This document shows positions 1-8,288 of a stretch of 64,000 nt of DNA, in pieces. The DNA is from Bradyrhizobium sp. 190 (GTDB lineage: Bacteria; Pseudomonadota; Alphaproteobacteria; Rhizobiales; Xanthobacteraceae): the NCBI RefSeq assembly GCF_023073415.1, contig NZ_JADPJL010000008.1, positions 558,001 to 622,000 on the forward strand, given 5' to 3'. The notes under the pieces are model-generated. The model had not been told where the DNA came from and ran no database searches. It worked only from the letters and a program-made list of their open reading frames with translations. The position numbers were made by a program, and so were the translations under genes. Each line of letters opens with the position of its first letter. The first letter of the stretch is position 1.

Positions 1-38
1 ATTACATCAATCCGGCTGACGATCCGCGCAAACAGTAG
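1..38 (+). CDS. C-terminal end of a gene cut by the window start
   Basis: An open frame enters from outside the window and ends at a TAG stop at 36-38. The visible tail reads YINPADDPRKQ, a polar, charged end that looks like an ordinary protein C-terminus. Eleven codons are too few to name a family. The next gene starts about 70 bp later with its own ribosome binding site. Confidence 0.35.
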   Translation, partial: YINPADDPRKQ

Positions 39-106
39 CCGCCCGCATTGCAAGAGGCCGTCTCACGCGGACACTTGTCTGTCCAGCATTCGCAAGGGAG
101 GATGTC

Positions 107-577
107 ATGCAGTCTTCTCCAAAAGTAGTGAGCGCAGCACTTGCCCTGTGCATAGTGTTGCTATCGTTTGGCTCCAGCGCTTTGGTCGAGCCGAAAGCGG
201 AGGTGGCGACGGCAACCTCGGCATGGGGGCAGGCTATTGGCGAAGGCGATCCCGAAAAGGTGTTGCCGCTCTATTCGGACGATGCCGTGCTCTGGGGTAC
301 GCTGTCGCCGACCGTGCGCTCCGACCGGGCGGGGGTACGAGACTATTTCGTGGCTGCCTTCAAGGTTCTGCCCGGCCTCAAGGTCGCCTTTGGCGATCAG
401 CTGATCCGCGTGTACGGGAATGCGGCGGTCAATACCGGCTACTATACGTTCTCCTATGTCAAGGATGGCGAGACGAAGAGCCTGCCCGCGCGCTACAGCT
501 TCACCTACGTCAAGAACGGCGAGCGTTGGCTGATCGTCGACCACCATTCCTCGGCCATGCCTTCAACCCCGAGATAG
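107..577 (+). CDS. Secreted SgcJ/EcaC-type SnoaL-like protein
   Basis: A 156-residue protein with a typical Sec signal peptide: a short basic N-terminus, a hydrophobic stretch at about residues 9-25, then a mature region. The mature part fits the NTF2/SnoaL-like fold in its SgcJ/EcaC or DUF4440 branch, with the pattern W(G)xAIxxGDPExVLPLY near the start, a DDAVLWGTLSP turn and a closing strand ending in IVDHHSS. Members of this fold bind small hydrophobic ligands or act as isomerases or hydrolases, so the activity here is unknown. The start is set by the strong site AAGGGAGG 5 bp before the ATG. The gene stands alone, and no partner gene suggests a substrate. Confidence 0.75.
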   Translation: MQSSPKVVSAALALCIVLLSFGSSALVEPKAEVATATSAWGQAIGEGDPEKVLPLYSDDAVLWGTLSPTVRSDRAGVRDYFVAAFKVLPGLKVAFGDQLIRVYGNAAVNTGYYTFSYVKDGETKSLPARYSFTYVKNGERWLIVDHHSSAMPSTPR

Positions 578-801
578 CCCACCAGATTGTCGAATGGTGA
601 CACCCCGCCGCCCGAGCCAAGAGGGCCTACAAAAGCGGACGCTGAAAGCCGACCGGGGCCGCTGAGCTATCCAAATACGGCGGACCTAGGGCAAGGGACT
701 TCATCTAGAAGACATTTTTTGTGGACAGTTTCACGACGCTGCTACCTGGCACCAGCGCGTTAAGTTACCTGATTCAGGGTAGGGACAACCCCGGAGTGAT
801 C

Positions 802-909
802 ATGACAACAGTGCAGGCCATTGCATTTGGGGCAATGCTAGCTTGGACTCCAGCGCTCATCGTTATGGCGTTCTTGTTGTGGGATGTTCCCGATCTTGAG
901 GAAGACTAA
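802..909 (+). CDS. Small single-pass membrane protein (35 aa)
   Basis: A 35-residue ORF starting at an ATG preceded by GGAG at 7 bp spacing. It has one hydrophobic segment (about residues 6-28) and an acidic tail ending DLEED. A longer in-frame GTG start at 721 exists but has no clear ribosome binding site. The stop codon is embedded in a short hairpin followed by nine T residues, which supports a real transcription unit. I do not recognise the family. Confidence 0.45.
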   Translation: MTTVQAIAFGAMLAWTPALIVMAFLLWDVPDLEED

Positions 910-923
910 CCTCGTTTTTTTTT
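898..923 (+). terminator. Putative weak Rho-independent terminator
   Basis: GAGG (898-901) pairs with CCTC (910-913) around an 8-nt loop that contains the stop codon of the small membrane gene. G914 and then nine T residues (915-923) follow. The stem is only 4 bp, so the call rests mainly on the T tract and position. Confidence 0.4.
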
Positions 924-1017
924 GCTCGTAGGGTGCGCGGATGCTCCCGAGCCAGGCCCTTTGGCTGTTCATCAAAGCACGCATCCGCATCGAGCAGATT
1001 TGGCATAGGCTAGGAGC

Positions 1018-1833
1018 CTAGGACCGGTTTTTGGATAGGCCTCGCAAAAGCCTAAACTCGTTGGTCAGTTCGCCGATGCCGTCGATCGCAACCGTCACGG
1101 TGTTGACCGGCTCCTTCATCACGCCGATGCCCACCGATGTTCCGCAGGCGATCAGGTCGCCGGGCAGGAGCGTCATGTCGTGCGAGATCTTGCTGACGAG
1201 CTGCTGCGCGCTGAAGATCATGTCTGATATGGGATAGTTCTGGCGTTCGGCGCCGTTGAGGATGGTCCGCACCACGAGGCTTGCCGGATCGATGCCTGAC
1301 GTGATGACCGGGCCGAACGGCCCGTAGCCGTCAAAGCCCTTGGCGCGCGCCCATTGGGCGAAGGTCGCATCGCGGTTGAGAATGTCATTGGCGGTGACGT
1401 CGTTGACGCAGGTGTAGCCGAGGATGAAGTCGTCGGCGTCGTCAGGGGAAACGTTGGTGCAGGGCTTTCCGATGACGATGCCGAGTTCGCCCTCATAGGT
1501 GGTCTTGCCGTCATAGGAGACGGGACGTTCGATTACTGCGCCCGGCGCGGTGACGCTGGTGGTGGCTTTCAGGAGATACAGAGGCTCGGCCGGCTCCGGC
1601 TGTTGCAGCTTGGCGGCGAGCGCATGAAAATTGTTCCAGAGCGCGACGATCTTGGTCGGCTCTGTCGGCGCCAATAGCTCGACATCCCCAAGCGCCAGTA
1701 TTTGTCCGCTCGGCTTCGAGCTACCGAACACGTTGCCGTCATGCACGGCGATGCCGGATGGCGTGAGCGCGCCGAAGCCGGTTTCACCCTGGTAGCGGAA
1801 GCGAAGCCAGTGGGTGACGTTACGCTGCAGCAT
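1018..1833 (-). CDS. Fumarylacetoacetate hydrolase family protein
   Basis: A 271-residue protein of the FAH superfamily (2-hydroxyhepta-2,4-diene-1,7-dioate isomerase/FAH C-terminal fold), metal-dependent enzymes that cleave or isomerise 2-oxo acids. The metal-site signature is visible in YEGELGIVIGKP followed by CVNDVTANDI, and the C-terminus carries the usual LLPGDLIACGTSVGIG. The start MLQRNVTHW overlaps the stop of the upstream ketopantoate-reductase-like gene in a TGATG, so the two are translationally coupled. The upstream extension in the same frame is antisense noise within that neighbour. The substrate is unknown; pairing with a PanE-like reductase suggests a catabolic route for a 2-oxo or 2-hydroxy acid. 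Confidence 0.85.
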   Translation of the reverse strand: MLQRNVTHWLRFRYQGETGFGALTPSGIAVHDGNVFGSSKPSGQILALGDVELLAPTEPTKIVALWNNFHALAAKLQQPEPAEPLYLLKATTSVTAPGAVIERPVSYDGKTTYEGELGIVIGKPCTNVSPDDADDFILGYTCVNDVTANDILNRDATFAQWARAKGFDGYGPFGPVITSGIDPASLVVRTILNGAERQNYPISDMIFSAQQLVSKISHDMTLLPGDLIACGTSVGIGVMKEPVNTVTVAIDGIGELTNEFRLLRGLSKNRS

Positions 1834-2855
1834 CACGCCACCGCCGGGATTTTTGCTTCCGGCGCCGGAAGGACCGTTCCGTCGTAGAGGCCGGCGATCT
1901 TGGCGCGCTGCGCGACCAGCGCCAGCACGGCATCCAGCGACGGCGTCGGAATCCTGGTCAGCCGTCCCATTTCCTGAACTACCGTCACCAGCGGATCGAT
2001 TTCCATCGGACGGCTGCGCTCGAGATCCTGCAGCATCGAGGTCTTGTGCGCGCCGACCTTGCGCGCGCCTTCGATACGCCGGTCGACGTCGACGCGGAAT
2101 TTGACACCGAAGGATTCGGCGATCGCCTGCGCCTCCAGCATGATCGCCTTCGACAGCGCGCGGGTAGGGGGATCGGAGCAGATCACGTCGAGGGTGGCGT
2201 GGGTCAGCGCGCTGACCGGGTTGAGGCAGACATTGCCCCACAGCTTGAGCCAGATCTCGTCGCGAATGCGGTCGAGCACCGGCGCCTGCATGCCGGCCCT
2301 GGTGAAGACCTCCGAGAGCCGCTGCACGTCCTCGGTGATTTCACCGGAGGGCTCGCCGAGCGGGAAGCGGTCGCCATAGACGTGACGGATCACGCCGGGC
2401 GCCTCGATCTCGGTGGCGGGGTAGACGATGCAGCCGATCGCGCGCTGCGGCGTCAGCTCGCGCCACTGCCGTCCGCCGGGATCGATGCTCTCCAGCGTCG
2501 AGCCCTCGAGGGCGCCGCCATGCTTGTAGAAGTACCAATAGGGGATGCCGTTCACGGCGGTGACGATTCGGGTCTGCGGCCCGAGCAGCGGCTGCATCTG
2601 TTCGAGCACGCCGGTGATCGAATGCGCCTTCAGGCAGATGATGACGAAATCCTGCGGCCCGAGCTCGGACGGGTCATCGGTGCAGCGCGGATGCACGACG
2701 CGCTCTTCATCTCCGATCAACAGCTTGAGCCCGTTGGCGCGCATGGCGGCAAGATGCGCGCCGCGCGCCACCAGGCTGACATCGACACCAGCCCGCGCGA
2801 GCTGCACGCCGAGATAGCCGCCGATCGCGCCGGCGCCGTAGATACAGATTTTCAT
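1833..2855 (-). CDS. Ketopantoate reductase (PanE/ApbA) family protein
   Basis: A 340-residue NADPH-dependent dehydrogenase of the 2-dehydropantoate 2-reductase family. The Rossmann motif GAGAIGGYLG lies directly after the start (MKICIYGAGAIGG). The C-terminal helical domain has the family pattern KLWGNVCLNP and an SMLQDLERSRPMEID stretch. The start at 2855 was chosen because the fold begins there; a start 15 codons upstream would add a non-conserved tail. The gene is coupled to the FAH-family gene and a second paralogue lies at 27497-28558, so it is more likely a catabolic oxidoreductase than the pantothenate enzyme. Confidence 0.85.
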   Translation of the reverse strand: MKICIYGAGAIGGYLGVQLARAGVDVSLVARGAHLAAMRANGLKLLIGDEERVVHPRCTDDPSELGPQDFVIICLKAHSITGVLEQMQPLLGPQTRIVTAVNGIPYWYFYKHGGALEGSTLESIDPGGRQWRELTPQRAIGCIVYPATEIEAPGVIRHVYGDRFPLGEPSGEITEDVQRLSEVFTRAGMQAPVLDRIRDEIWLKLWGNVCLNPVSALTHATLDVICSDPPTRALSKAIMLEAQAIAESFGVKFRVDVDRRIEGARKVGAHKTSMLQDLERSRPMEIDPLVTVVQEMGRLTRIPTPSLDAVLALVAQRAKIAGLYDGTVLPAPEAKIPAVA

Positions 2856-2901
2856 GGGATCTTTCGAAAAGCCCGGTGGTTGATGATCAAGCGTCAGCAC
2901 T

Positions 2902-2933
2902 GCGCCGGTGCTGAGATCATCTCAGGCCGGCGC
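2902..2933. repeat. 32-bp interrupted inverted repeat upstream of the PanE-like gene
   Basis: Two nested inverted repeats share a centre at 2918. The inner arms are CTGAGAT (2911-2917) and ATCTCAG (2919-2925); the outer arms are GCGCCGG (2902-2908) and CCGGCGC (2927-2933). The element sits 47-78 bp upstream of the PanE-like start and just after the CBS gene, both on the minus strand. No T tract follows, so it may be an operator or an mRNA hairpin rather than a terminator. Confidence 0.5.
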
Positions 2934-2959
2934 GTTGGTGCTGAGCTTCCCTGCGGATA

Positions 2960-3391
2960 TCAAGCCGACGCGGCCAGATTGAAGGGCGTTGCTTCGTCGT
3001 CGAATGCGTTGAAGATATCGCGAATGCTGATGACGCCGATCAGGCTGTAATTGTCGATCACAGGCACGTGGCGGATGTGATGCTTGCTCATGAGGTGACG
3101 GACATGCTCGAGCGTATCCGTCGATGTGCAGGAGACGAGCTGCTGTACCGAAATGAATTGCGAAACGCGCATGTTCACCCCGGCCACGCCGTGCTGGGCG
3201 ATCGCGCGCACCACGTCGCGTTCGGTGAACATGCCGACTGCCGTGTTGCCCTCAGTGCGCACGACATCTTTCACCACAAGCGCGCTGATATTGCTGGAGC
3301 GCATCAGTTGGGCTGCAATGGCCACGGTCTCGTTCATGCGGATCGTTGCGACACGGGCGGCTTTCTTGCGCAGAATATCTCCAACTTGCAT
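2960..3391 (-). CDS. Tandem CBS domain protein
   Basis: A 143-residue protein made of two CBS domains, about residues 8-65 and 78-135. The second shows the signature HIRHVPVIDN followed by LIGVISIRDIF; the first ends with GMFTERDVVRAIA. CBS pairs bind adenine nucleotides such as AMP, ATP or SAM and act as energy or ligand sensors. The start is fixed by the near-perfect site AAGGAGG 6 bp before the ATG. A copy of the palindrome shared with the oxalate genes lies 35 bp upstream of the start, so I infer it belongs to the same regulon; its partner protein is unknown. Confidence 0.85.
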   Translation of the reverse strand: MQVGDILRKKAARVATIRMNETVAIAAQLMRSSNISALVVKDVVRTEGNTAVGMFTERDVVRAIAQHGVAGVNMRVSQFISVQQLVSCTSTDTLEHVRHLMSKHHIRHVPVIDNYSLIGVISIRDIFNAFDDEATPFNLAASA

Positions 3392-3425
3392 GGCGACCTC
3401 CTTGGGTGAACTATTACCTCGAGTC

Positions 3426-3442
3426 TGGTATACATAATGCCA
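3426..3442. promoter_or_regulatory. Putative GntR operator 1 (CBS gene)
   Basis: TGGTATACATAATGCCA matches TGGYAT-N5-ATRCCA in both arms. It lies 35 bp upstream of the CBS gene start. Six such copies occur, all in intergenic gaps of the 3-13.2 kb oxalate region. Confidence 0.7.
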
Positions 3443-3599
3443 ATTGTCAACACGCTTGATAGTGGAAATCTTTCGCCGGGATGAAGATAAATAGGCAGTA
3501 TTACTGACGTTCTTGGGACGCTGCTCTCCAGCCGGAGGAGGGGCATCGTCGTCTGGAGCGGGCCAAAAAGCGCTCAGGTATACCGGAGGCCGTACAGGC

Positions 3600-3637
3600 A
3601 AAAGAAAACGCGCCCATCCCTTGGGACGAGCGCGCTT
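3600..3637 (-). terminator. Rho-independent terminator of the antiporter gene
   Basis: CGCGC (3609-3613) pairs with GCGCG (3630-3634), with an inner CCC/GGG pairing around TT. On the minus strand the hairpin is followed by a T-rich run, TTTTCTTTT (complement of 3599-3608). It starts 25 bp after the antiporter stop. Confidence 0.6.
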
Positions 3638-3661
3638 CTTTCGAACAACCGACGGTTCGGA

Positions 3662-4954
3662 TCAGGCCGCAATCTGCGATTTGGCGACCACCGCCTTACG
3701 CCAAGGCTTGAGCACGGCTATCGCCAGCACCGAGGCCAGGATATTCGCACCGGCCGCGACGATGAACACGGTGTCCCACGTGCCCGAAGACTGCTGCATG
3801 TAGTTCGCCACCGGCACCAGCAGTGCCGCGGTGCCCTTTGCAGTGTAGAGCAGGCCGGCATTGGTGGTCGCGAACTTGGCGCCGAAGGTGTCGGTGCAGG
3901 TCGACGGGAAGAGGGAATAGATCTCGCCCCAGGCAAAGAACACGAAGCCCGACAGCAGCACGAACCACACGGGATCGTGGCCCAGCATGTACAGGCCCCA
4001 GATGCCGATGCCTTCCATGCCGAACGCGATGAACATGGTGTTCTCGCGCCCGATCATGTCCGAGATCCAGCCGAAGAAGGGGCGGGTCAGGCCGTTGAGG
4101 ACGCGATCGATGGTGGCGGCGAACGTCACTGCCGTCATCGTCACCGCCATCAGCGTGACCGGTACGCTGTCGACCTTCCAGTCGACGGCGATCGGCTTGA
4201 GGTTGGCGGTGACCATCAATCCGCCGGCACCGACGATCACGAACATGAAGTACATCAGCCAGAAGATCGGCTGACGGATCACCTCGGTCGGCTGATAATT
4301 GCGCCGGGTCTGGATGATGTTGGCGTTCTGCGTCACCGCAGGCACTTGTCCGGTTTTCGGCGAGAACATGAAGAAGGCGAGGATCACGATGATGATGCCT
4401 TGGCCGAGACCGAAATAGAGGAAGGTGGTCTGGAAGCCGGAGTCCTTGATCATCGCCTGGATCGGCGCGACCGTCAGCGCCGAGCCCGCGCCGAAACCGG
4501 CGGCGGTGATGCCGGCGGCGAGGCCGCGCTTGTCGGGAAACCATTTCAGCGCGTTGCCGACGCAGGTGCCGTACACGCCACCGGCGCCGATGCCTGCGAT
4601 GATCATGCCGAGATAGAAGCCGTTGAGGGTAGTCGCCTGGGCGTTGATCGCCCATCCGACGGCGCAGAGGATGCCGCCGACGAGCACGACGAGGCGCGGA
4701 CCGTATTTATCGACGAACCATCCTTCGACCGGCACCAGCCAGGTCTCGAACAGCACGAACAGCGTAAATGCCCACTGGATCGACGCGCGATCCCATCCGA
4801 ATTTCTGCTGGATGTCGGGGACGAAGAAAGTCCAACCATATTGATAATTGGCGATCATCACCATTGCGGCGACGCCGATGGCCAATTGCGTCCAGCGATA
4901 AGCATCGCTGACTCGGCCAGCTACGGGGGCCGCTCCTTGCACGGTGTCTGTCAT
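3662..4954 (-). CDS. oxlT: OFA-family oxalate/formate antiporter (OxlT-like)
   Basis: A 430-residue, twelve-helix major facilitator protein of the oxalate/formate antiporter family. It carries the loop motif WFPDKRGLAAGITAAGFGAG and a second loop RPFFGWISDMIGR. The two basic residues that bind oxalate in Oxalobacter OxlT appear to be conserved: the Arg in TRPFFGW and the Lys in LLYTAKGTAAL. OxlT exchanges oxalate in for formate out and so helps to build a proton gradient. The start at MTDTVQG has GGAGG 5 bp upstream; the longer in-frame extension would cover the operator and is rejected. The gene lies in the oxalate island with an operator copy 51 bp upstream. Confidence 0.88.
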   Translation of the reverse strand: MTDTVQGAAPVAGRVSDAYRWTQLAIGVAAMVMIANYQYGWTFFVPDIQQKFGWDRASIQWAFTLFVLFETWLVPVEGWFVDKYGPRLVVLVGGILCAVGWAINAQATTLNGFYLGMIIAGIGAGGVYGTCVGNALKWFPDKRGLAAGITAAGFGAGSALTVAPIQAMIKDSGFQTTFLYFGLGQGIIIVILAFFMFSPKTGQVPAVTQNANIIQTRRNYQPTEVIRQPIFWLMYFMFVIVGAGGLMVTANLKPIAVDWKVDSVPVTLMAVTMTAVTFAATIDRVLNGLTRPFFGWISDMIGRENTMFIAFGMEGIGIWGLYMLGHDPVWFVLLSGFVFFAWGEIYSLFPSTCTDTFGAKFATTNAGLLYTAKGTAALLVPVANYMQQSSGTWDTVFIVAAGANILASVLAIAVLKPWRKAVVAKSQIAA

Positions 4955-5004
4955 TTTTCCTCCAAAGGGCTGTTCTATCGATGCCCGACAGCTCGCGCGA
5001 ACTC

Positions 5005-5021
5005 TGGTATATGTTATGCCA
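5005..5021. promoter_or_regulatory. Putative GntR operator 2 (antiporter gene)
   Basis: TGGTATATGTTATGCCA fits TGGYAT-N5-ATRCCA in both arms. It is 51 bp upstream of the antiporter ATG, a position similar to those of the other copies. Confidence 0.7.
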
Positions 5022-5088
5022 GCAGACAAGAGGAAATTTAGAGCTCTGCAAAGAATTTAGATTCGTGGGCAAGGTGGTTGCGCGCGCA

Positions 5089-5118
5089 CAAAAAAAGGCC
5101 GCGCAGTTTGCGCGGCCT
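5089..5118 (-). terminator. Rho-independent terminator of the tctCBA operon
   Basis: A perfect 10-bp stem, AGGCCGCGCA (5096-5105) with TGCGCGGCCT (5109-5118), around a 3-nt loop. On the minus strand it is followed by T residues (complement of 5089-5096). It lies about 50 bp beyond the tctA stop. Confidence 0.85.
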
Positions 5119-5170
5119 CATGTCCGTCATCAGTAGAAGTTGTTGTTTCGCCTTAAGTTAGCGGCGCCGT

Positions 5171-6670
5171 TCAGGCCATCGCACCCCGCAGACGGGTATA
5201 GCCGTGCTGGATCACCGACCAGAACAGCGCGATCAGTCCGAGGACCATGATCGTGCCCACCAGCGGGTTGGACAGGAATATGCCGAACGATCCCTGGGAT
5301 CCCAGTAGCGACTGCCGGAACGCCTCTTCCGCCTTGTCGCCGAGCACGATGGCCAGCACCAGCGGCGCGAGGGGATAATTGCACTTCTTGAGCAGATAGC
5401 CGATCACGCCGAACACTAGCATCAGCACGACGTCAAACGTAGAGCTGTGGACCGAGTAGGCGCCGATCGCGCAGAGCACCAGGATCAGGGGTGCAATGAT
5501 GCTGAAGGGCACGCGCAGGATTGCCGCGAAAATCGGAACGCATGTCAGCACCACGATGAGGCCGACGAGGTTTCCGAGATACATCGAGGCGATCAGGCCC
5601 CAGACGAATTCCTTCTGTTCGACAAACAGCATCGGGCCGGGCTGCAGGCCCCAGATCAGGAGGCCGCCGAGCAACACTGCGGCCGTCGGCGAACCGGGCA
5701 CGCCGAGCGAGAGCATCGGCAGCAGGGCAGCGGTGCCCGCGGCATGCGCCGCGGTCTCCGGCGCGATCACGCCTTCGACCTCGCCCTTGCCGAAATTGTT
5801 GCCGTTCTTGGCCACGCGCTTGGCGATGCCGTAGCTCATGAACGAAGCCGGCGTGGCGCCAGCGGGCGTAATGCCCATCCAGCAGCCGATGAAGCAGGAG
5901 CGCAGCGAGGTCATCCAGTATTTGGGCAGTTCCTTCCAGGTCTGCAGCACGACCCGCAGATTGATCTTGGCCTTGCCGCCGCGGAAGGCGAGCCCTTCCT
6001 CCATCGTGAGCAGGATTTCACCGATGCCGAACAGCCCGATCACGGCAATGAGGAAGTCGAAGCCGTTGAGCAGGTGGGTGGAGCCGAATGTCAGCCGCAA
6101 CTGCCCGGTGATGGAATCAAGTCCGACAGCGGCAAGTGCAAAGCCGATCATCATGGCTGCAATGGTCTTGAATGGCGGCTCCTTGCTCAGGCCCACGAAG
6201 CTGCAGAAGGCAAGGAAATAGACCGCGAATTTTTCCGCTGGACCAAACTGCAGCGCAAAACTGGCGACCAGCGGCGCGACCAGCGTGATCATGATCACGG
6301 CAAACAGCGCGCCGACGAAGGATGAGGTGAAGGCGGCGGTCAGGGCCTCGCCGGCCTTGCCCTGCTGCGCCATCGGATAGCCGTCGAACGTCGTGGCCAC
6401 CGACCATGGTTCGCCGGGTATGTTGAAGAGAATTGAGGTGATCGCGCCGCCGAACAGCGCGCCCCAATAGATACAGGACAACATGATAATCGCCGACGTC
6501 GGCGACATGCTGAACGTCAGCGGCAGCAGGATGGCGACGCCATTGGCGCCGCCCAGTCCCGGCAGCACGCCGATGATGACGCCCAGCACGATGCCGAGCA
6601 CCATCAGCATGATGTTGTAAGGCTGCAGCGCGACCGCAAAGCCATGAAAAAGATTGACGAGTTCTTCCAT
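5171..6670 (-). CDS. tctA: Tripartite tricarboxylate transporter, large membrane subunit
   Basis: A 499-residue polytopic membrane protein of the TctA family, the usual length. The N-terminal signature GVLPGLGGANGVAILLPLTF and the matching second-half signature HAAGTAALLPMLSLGVPGSP are both present, reflecting the internal repeat of the family. With TctB and TctC it forms a secondary, binding-protein-dependent transporter for carboxylates. The start MEELVNLF was chosen because it gives the family N-terminus and has AGGG upstream; the in-frame extension adds no conserved residues. It is the last gene of tctC-tctB-tctA and is followed by a strong terminator. A di- or tricarboxylate substrate, possibly oxalate, is inferred from position. 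Confidence 0.92.
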   Translation of the reverse strand: MEELVNLFHGFAVALQPYNIMLMVLGIVLGVIIGVLPGLGGANGVAILLPLTFSMSPTSAIIMLSCIYWGALFGGAITSILFNIPGEPWSVATTFDGYPMAQQGKAGEALTAAFTSSFVGALFAVIMITLVAPLVASFALQFGPAEKFAVYFLAFCSFVGLSKEPPFKTIAAMMIGFALAAVGLDSITGQLRLTFGSTHLLNGFDFLIAVIGLFGIGEILLTMEEGLAFRGGKAKINLRVVLQTWKELPKYWMTSLRSCFIGCWMGITPAGATPASFMSYGIAKRVAKNGNNFGKGEVEGVIAPETAAHAAGTAALLPMLSLGVPGSPTAAVLLGGLLIWGLQPGPMLFVEQKEFVWGLIASMYLGNLVGLIVVLTCVPIFAAILRVPFSIIAPLILVLCAIGAYSVHSSTFDVVLMLVFGVIGYLLKKCNYPLAPLVLAIVLGDKAEEAFRQSLLGSQGSFGIFLSNPLVGTIMVLGLIALFWSVIQHGYTRLRGAMA

Positions 6671-6698
6671 CCCGATAATCCCTGACTGTGCGCTGTTG

Positions 6699-7196
6699 TT
6701 AAAGACCGAGCCACTCTTCAAGCGGTCCCTTGGGAAGCGGGACCATGAACCAGCGCTCGAAAATCAAATAGGTGACGATGGGCATGCCGAACGAAATCGC
6801 GAGCACGACCGGCCATTTGTATTTGCCCAGCCATCGCATGAACCACGCGATGAAGATGGTGGAGGCGACATACAATCCGATGAACGGGATGGCGCTGACA
6901 TAGATCGCGGTGGGAATGACGACGCTGAGAACCTGACGAAGCTGCCCCCATTCGGCGAACAGCCCGTCATTGTCTTCGCGCAGTCCGTTCCAGAGGTTTA
7001 TCGCGCTGGAAACAAGGATGAAGAGGCCGATGTAGAACGGGAAGAAGCCGGCGCGGGGACCTTCGGCGCCCCAATTGATCCCCGCCTTGACGCTGCCGAT
7101 GATCACGATCACTCCGAACAGAGCGATCAATAACGTGACGCCTGCTTCCACGAGCTTGTGGGTCGGGCCGGTGTTGCTGGAACTGCCTGTCGACAT
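6699..7196 (-). CDS. tctB: Tripartite tricarboxylate transporter, small membrane subunit
   Basis: A 165-residue protein with four predicted membrane segments, the normal TctB layout: one near residues 18-37, one at about 50-70, and two close together in the C-terminal half. The family pattern GPRAGFFPFYIGL follows the first helix. The start MSTGSSS has GGAG 5 bp upstream. It lies 28 bp before tctA and about 80 bp after tctC. Confidence 0.88.
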   Translation of the reverse strand: MSTGSSSNTGPTHKLVEAGVTLLIALFGVIVIIGSVKAGINWGAEGPRAGFFPFYIGLFILVSSAINLWNGLREDNDGLFAEWGQLRQVLSVVIPTAIYVSAIPFIGLYVASTIFIAWFMRWLGKYKWPVVLAISFGMPIVTYLIFERWFMVPLPKGPLEEWLGL

Positions 7197-7277
7197 CAAA
7201 ACTCCATGCGCAATCAAGCCCGCGGAAGCTGAGCCCGCCGTCTGCGTTGTTACTTACGAACGATCAGTGCTTACCGG

Positions 7278-8288
7278 TCAGTTGCTCGGGGCGAGGAAGC
7301 CGGCGTCTTTCATCAGAGTCTGATGACGCTTTTCCTCGGCCTCTATCCACTTGGCGTAATCAGCGCCGGTCAGGAACGTTGTGTTGAATGCACCGCTCTT
7401 CATGAAGTCCTGCCATTCCGGCGTGGCGCGAACCTTCTTGAAGAGATCGATATAATACTCGACCTGGTCCTTGGTGGCCCTGGGGGACATGAAGATGCCG
7501 CGCAGCATCAGATATTCCATGTCGAGACCTTGCGACTTGCAGGTCGGAATGTCTTTCCAGCTCTTGCCGTCCGCAATCTGCTCGTCATAGCTCATCGGCT
7601 GTGCGTCGAACACGCAGAGCGGACGCAGCTTGCCGCCCCGCCATTGCGCGACCGCCTCGATCGGATTGTTGACGGTCGAATCGACGTGGTTGCCGACGAG
7701 CTGCACCGCGACTTCGCCGCCGCCCTTATAGGGGATGTAGGTGAAACGGGTGCTGGTAGCCTTTTCGACCGCGACCGTGATGATCTGGTCTTCCTGCTTC
7801 GAGCCGGTACCGCCCATCTTCATGGAGCCCGCGGGTGCAGCCTTCACCGCCTCGATGTACTCTTTCGCCGTCTTGTACGGCTTCTCCGCGTTCACCCAGA
7901 GAACGAATTCGTCGAGCGCCAGCATGGCGACCGGTGTGAGATCCTTCCAGTTGAATGGAATGCCGGTTGCGAGTGGCGTCGTGAAGAGGTTGGAGAGCGT
8001 GATGATGATCTTGTGCGGATTACCGCCCGATCCCTTGAGGTCGAGGAAACCTTCGCCGCCGGCGCCGCCCGACTTGTTGATGACGACAAGCGGCTGCTTC
8101 ATCAGGCTATGCTTGGTGACGATGCCCTGGATCGTCCGCGCCATCTGATCGGCGCCGCCGCCAGTGCCGGCCGGAACGATGAACTCGACGGGGCGCACCG
8201 GCTCCCACGCGGCAGTTGCGGGAAACGTGATCCCGCCTGCGCACATTGCCGCGATCGCTCCGAACGCAAGATGTGTAGAACGCCTCAT
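7278..8288 (-). CDS. tctC: Tripartite tricarboxylate transporter, periplasmic substrate-binding protein
   Basis: A 336-residue TctC/Bug-type binding protein. A signal peptide covers about residues 1-26, ending at TAA. The family signature is clear: PVEFIVPAGTGGGADQMART near the start of the mature protein, NKSGGAGGEGF, and FTYIPYKGGGEVAVQLVGNH further on. The protein delivers a carboxylate to TctAB. I chose ATG 8288 (GGGAG 8 bp upstream) over a GTG three codons earlier. A leader of about 340 bp separates it from the nearest operator copy. Confidence 0.9.
   Translation of the reverse strand: MRRSTHLAFGAIAAMCAGGITFPATAAWEPVRPVEFIVPAGTGGGADQMARTIQGIVTKHSLMKQPLVVINKSGGAGGEGFLDLKGSGGNPHKIIITLSNLFTTPLATGIPFNWKDLTPVAMLALDEFVLWVNAEKPYKTAKEYIEAVKAAPAGSMKMGGTGSKQEDQIITVAVEKATSTRFTYIPYKGGGEVAVQLVGNHVDSTVNNPIEAVAQWRGGKLRPLCVFDAQPMSYDEQIADGKSWKDIPTCKSQGLDMEYLMLRGIFMSPRATKDQVEYYIDLFKKVRATPEWQDFMKSGAFNTTFLTGADYAKWIEAEEKRHQTLMKDAGFLAPSN

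Noticed and set aside
2046..3050. 334-codon plus-strand frame
   Set aside because: Antisense to the PanE-like gene; no recognisable domain.
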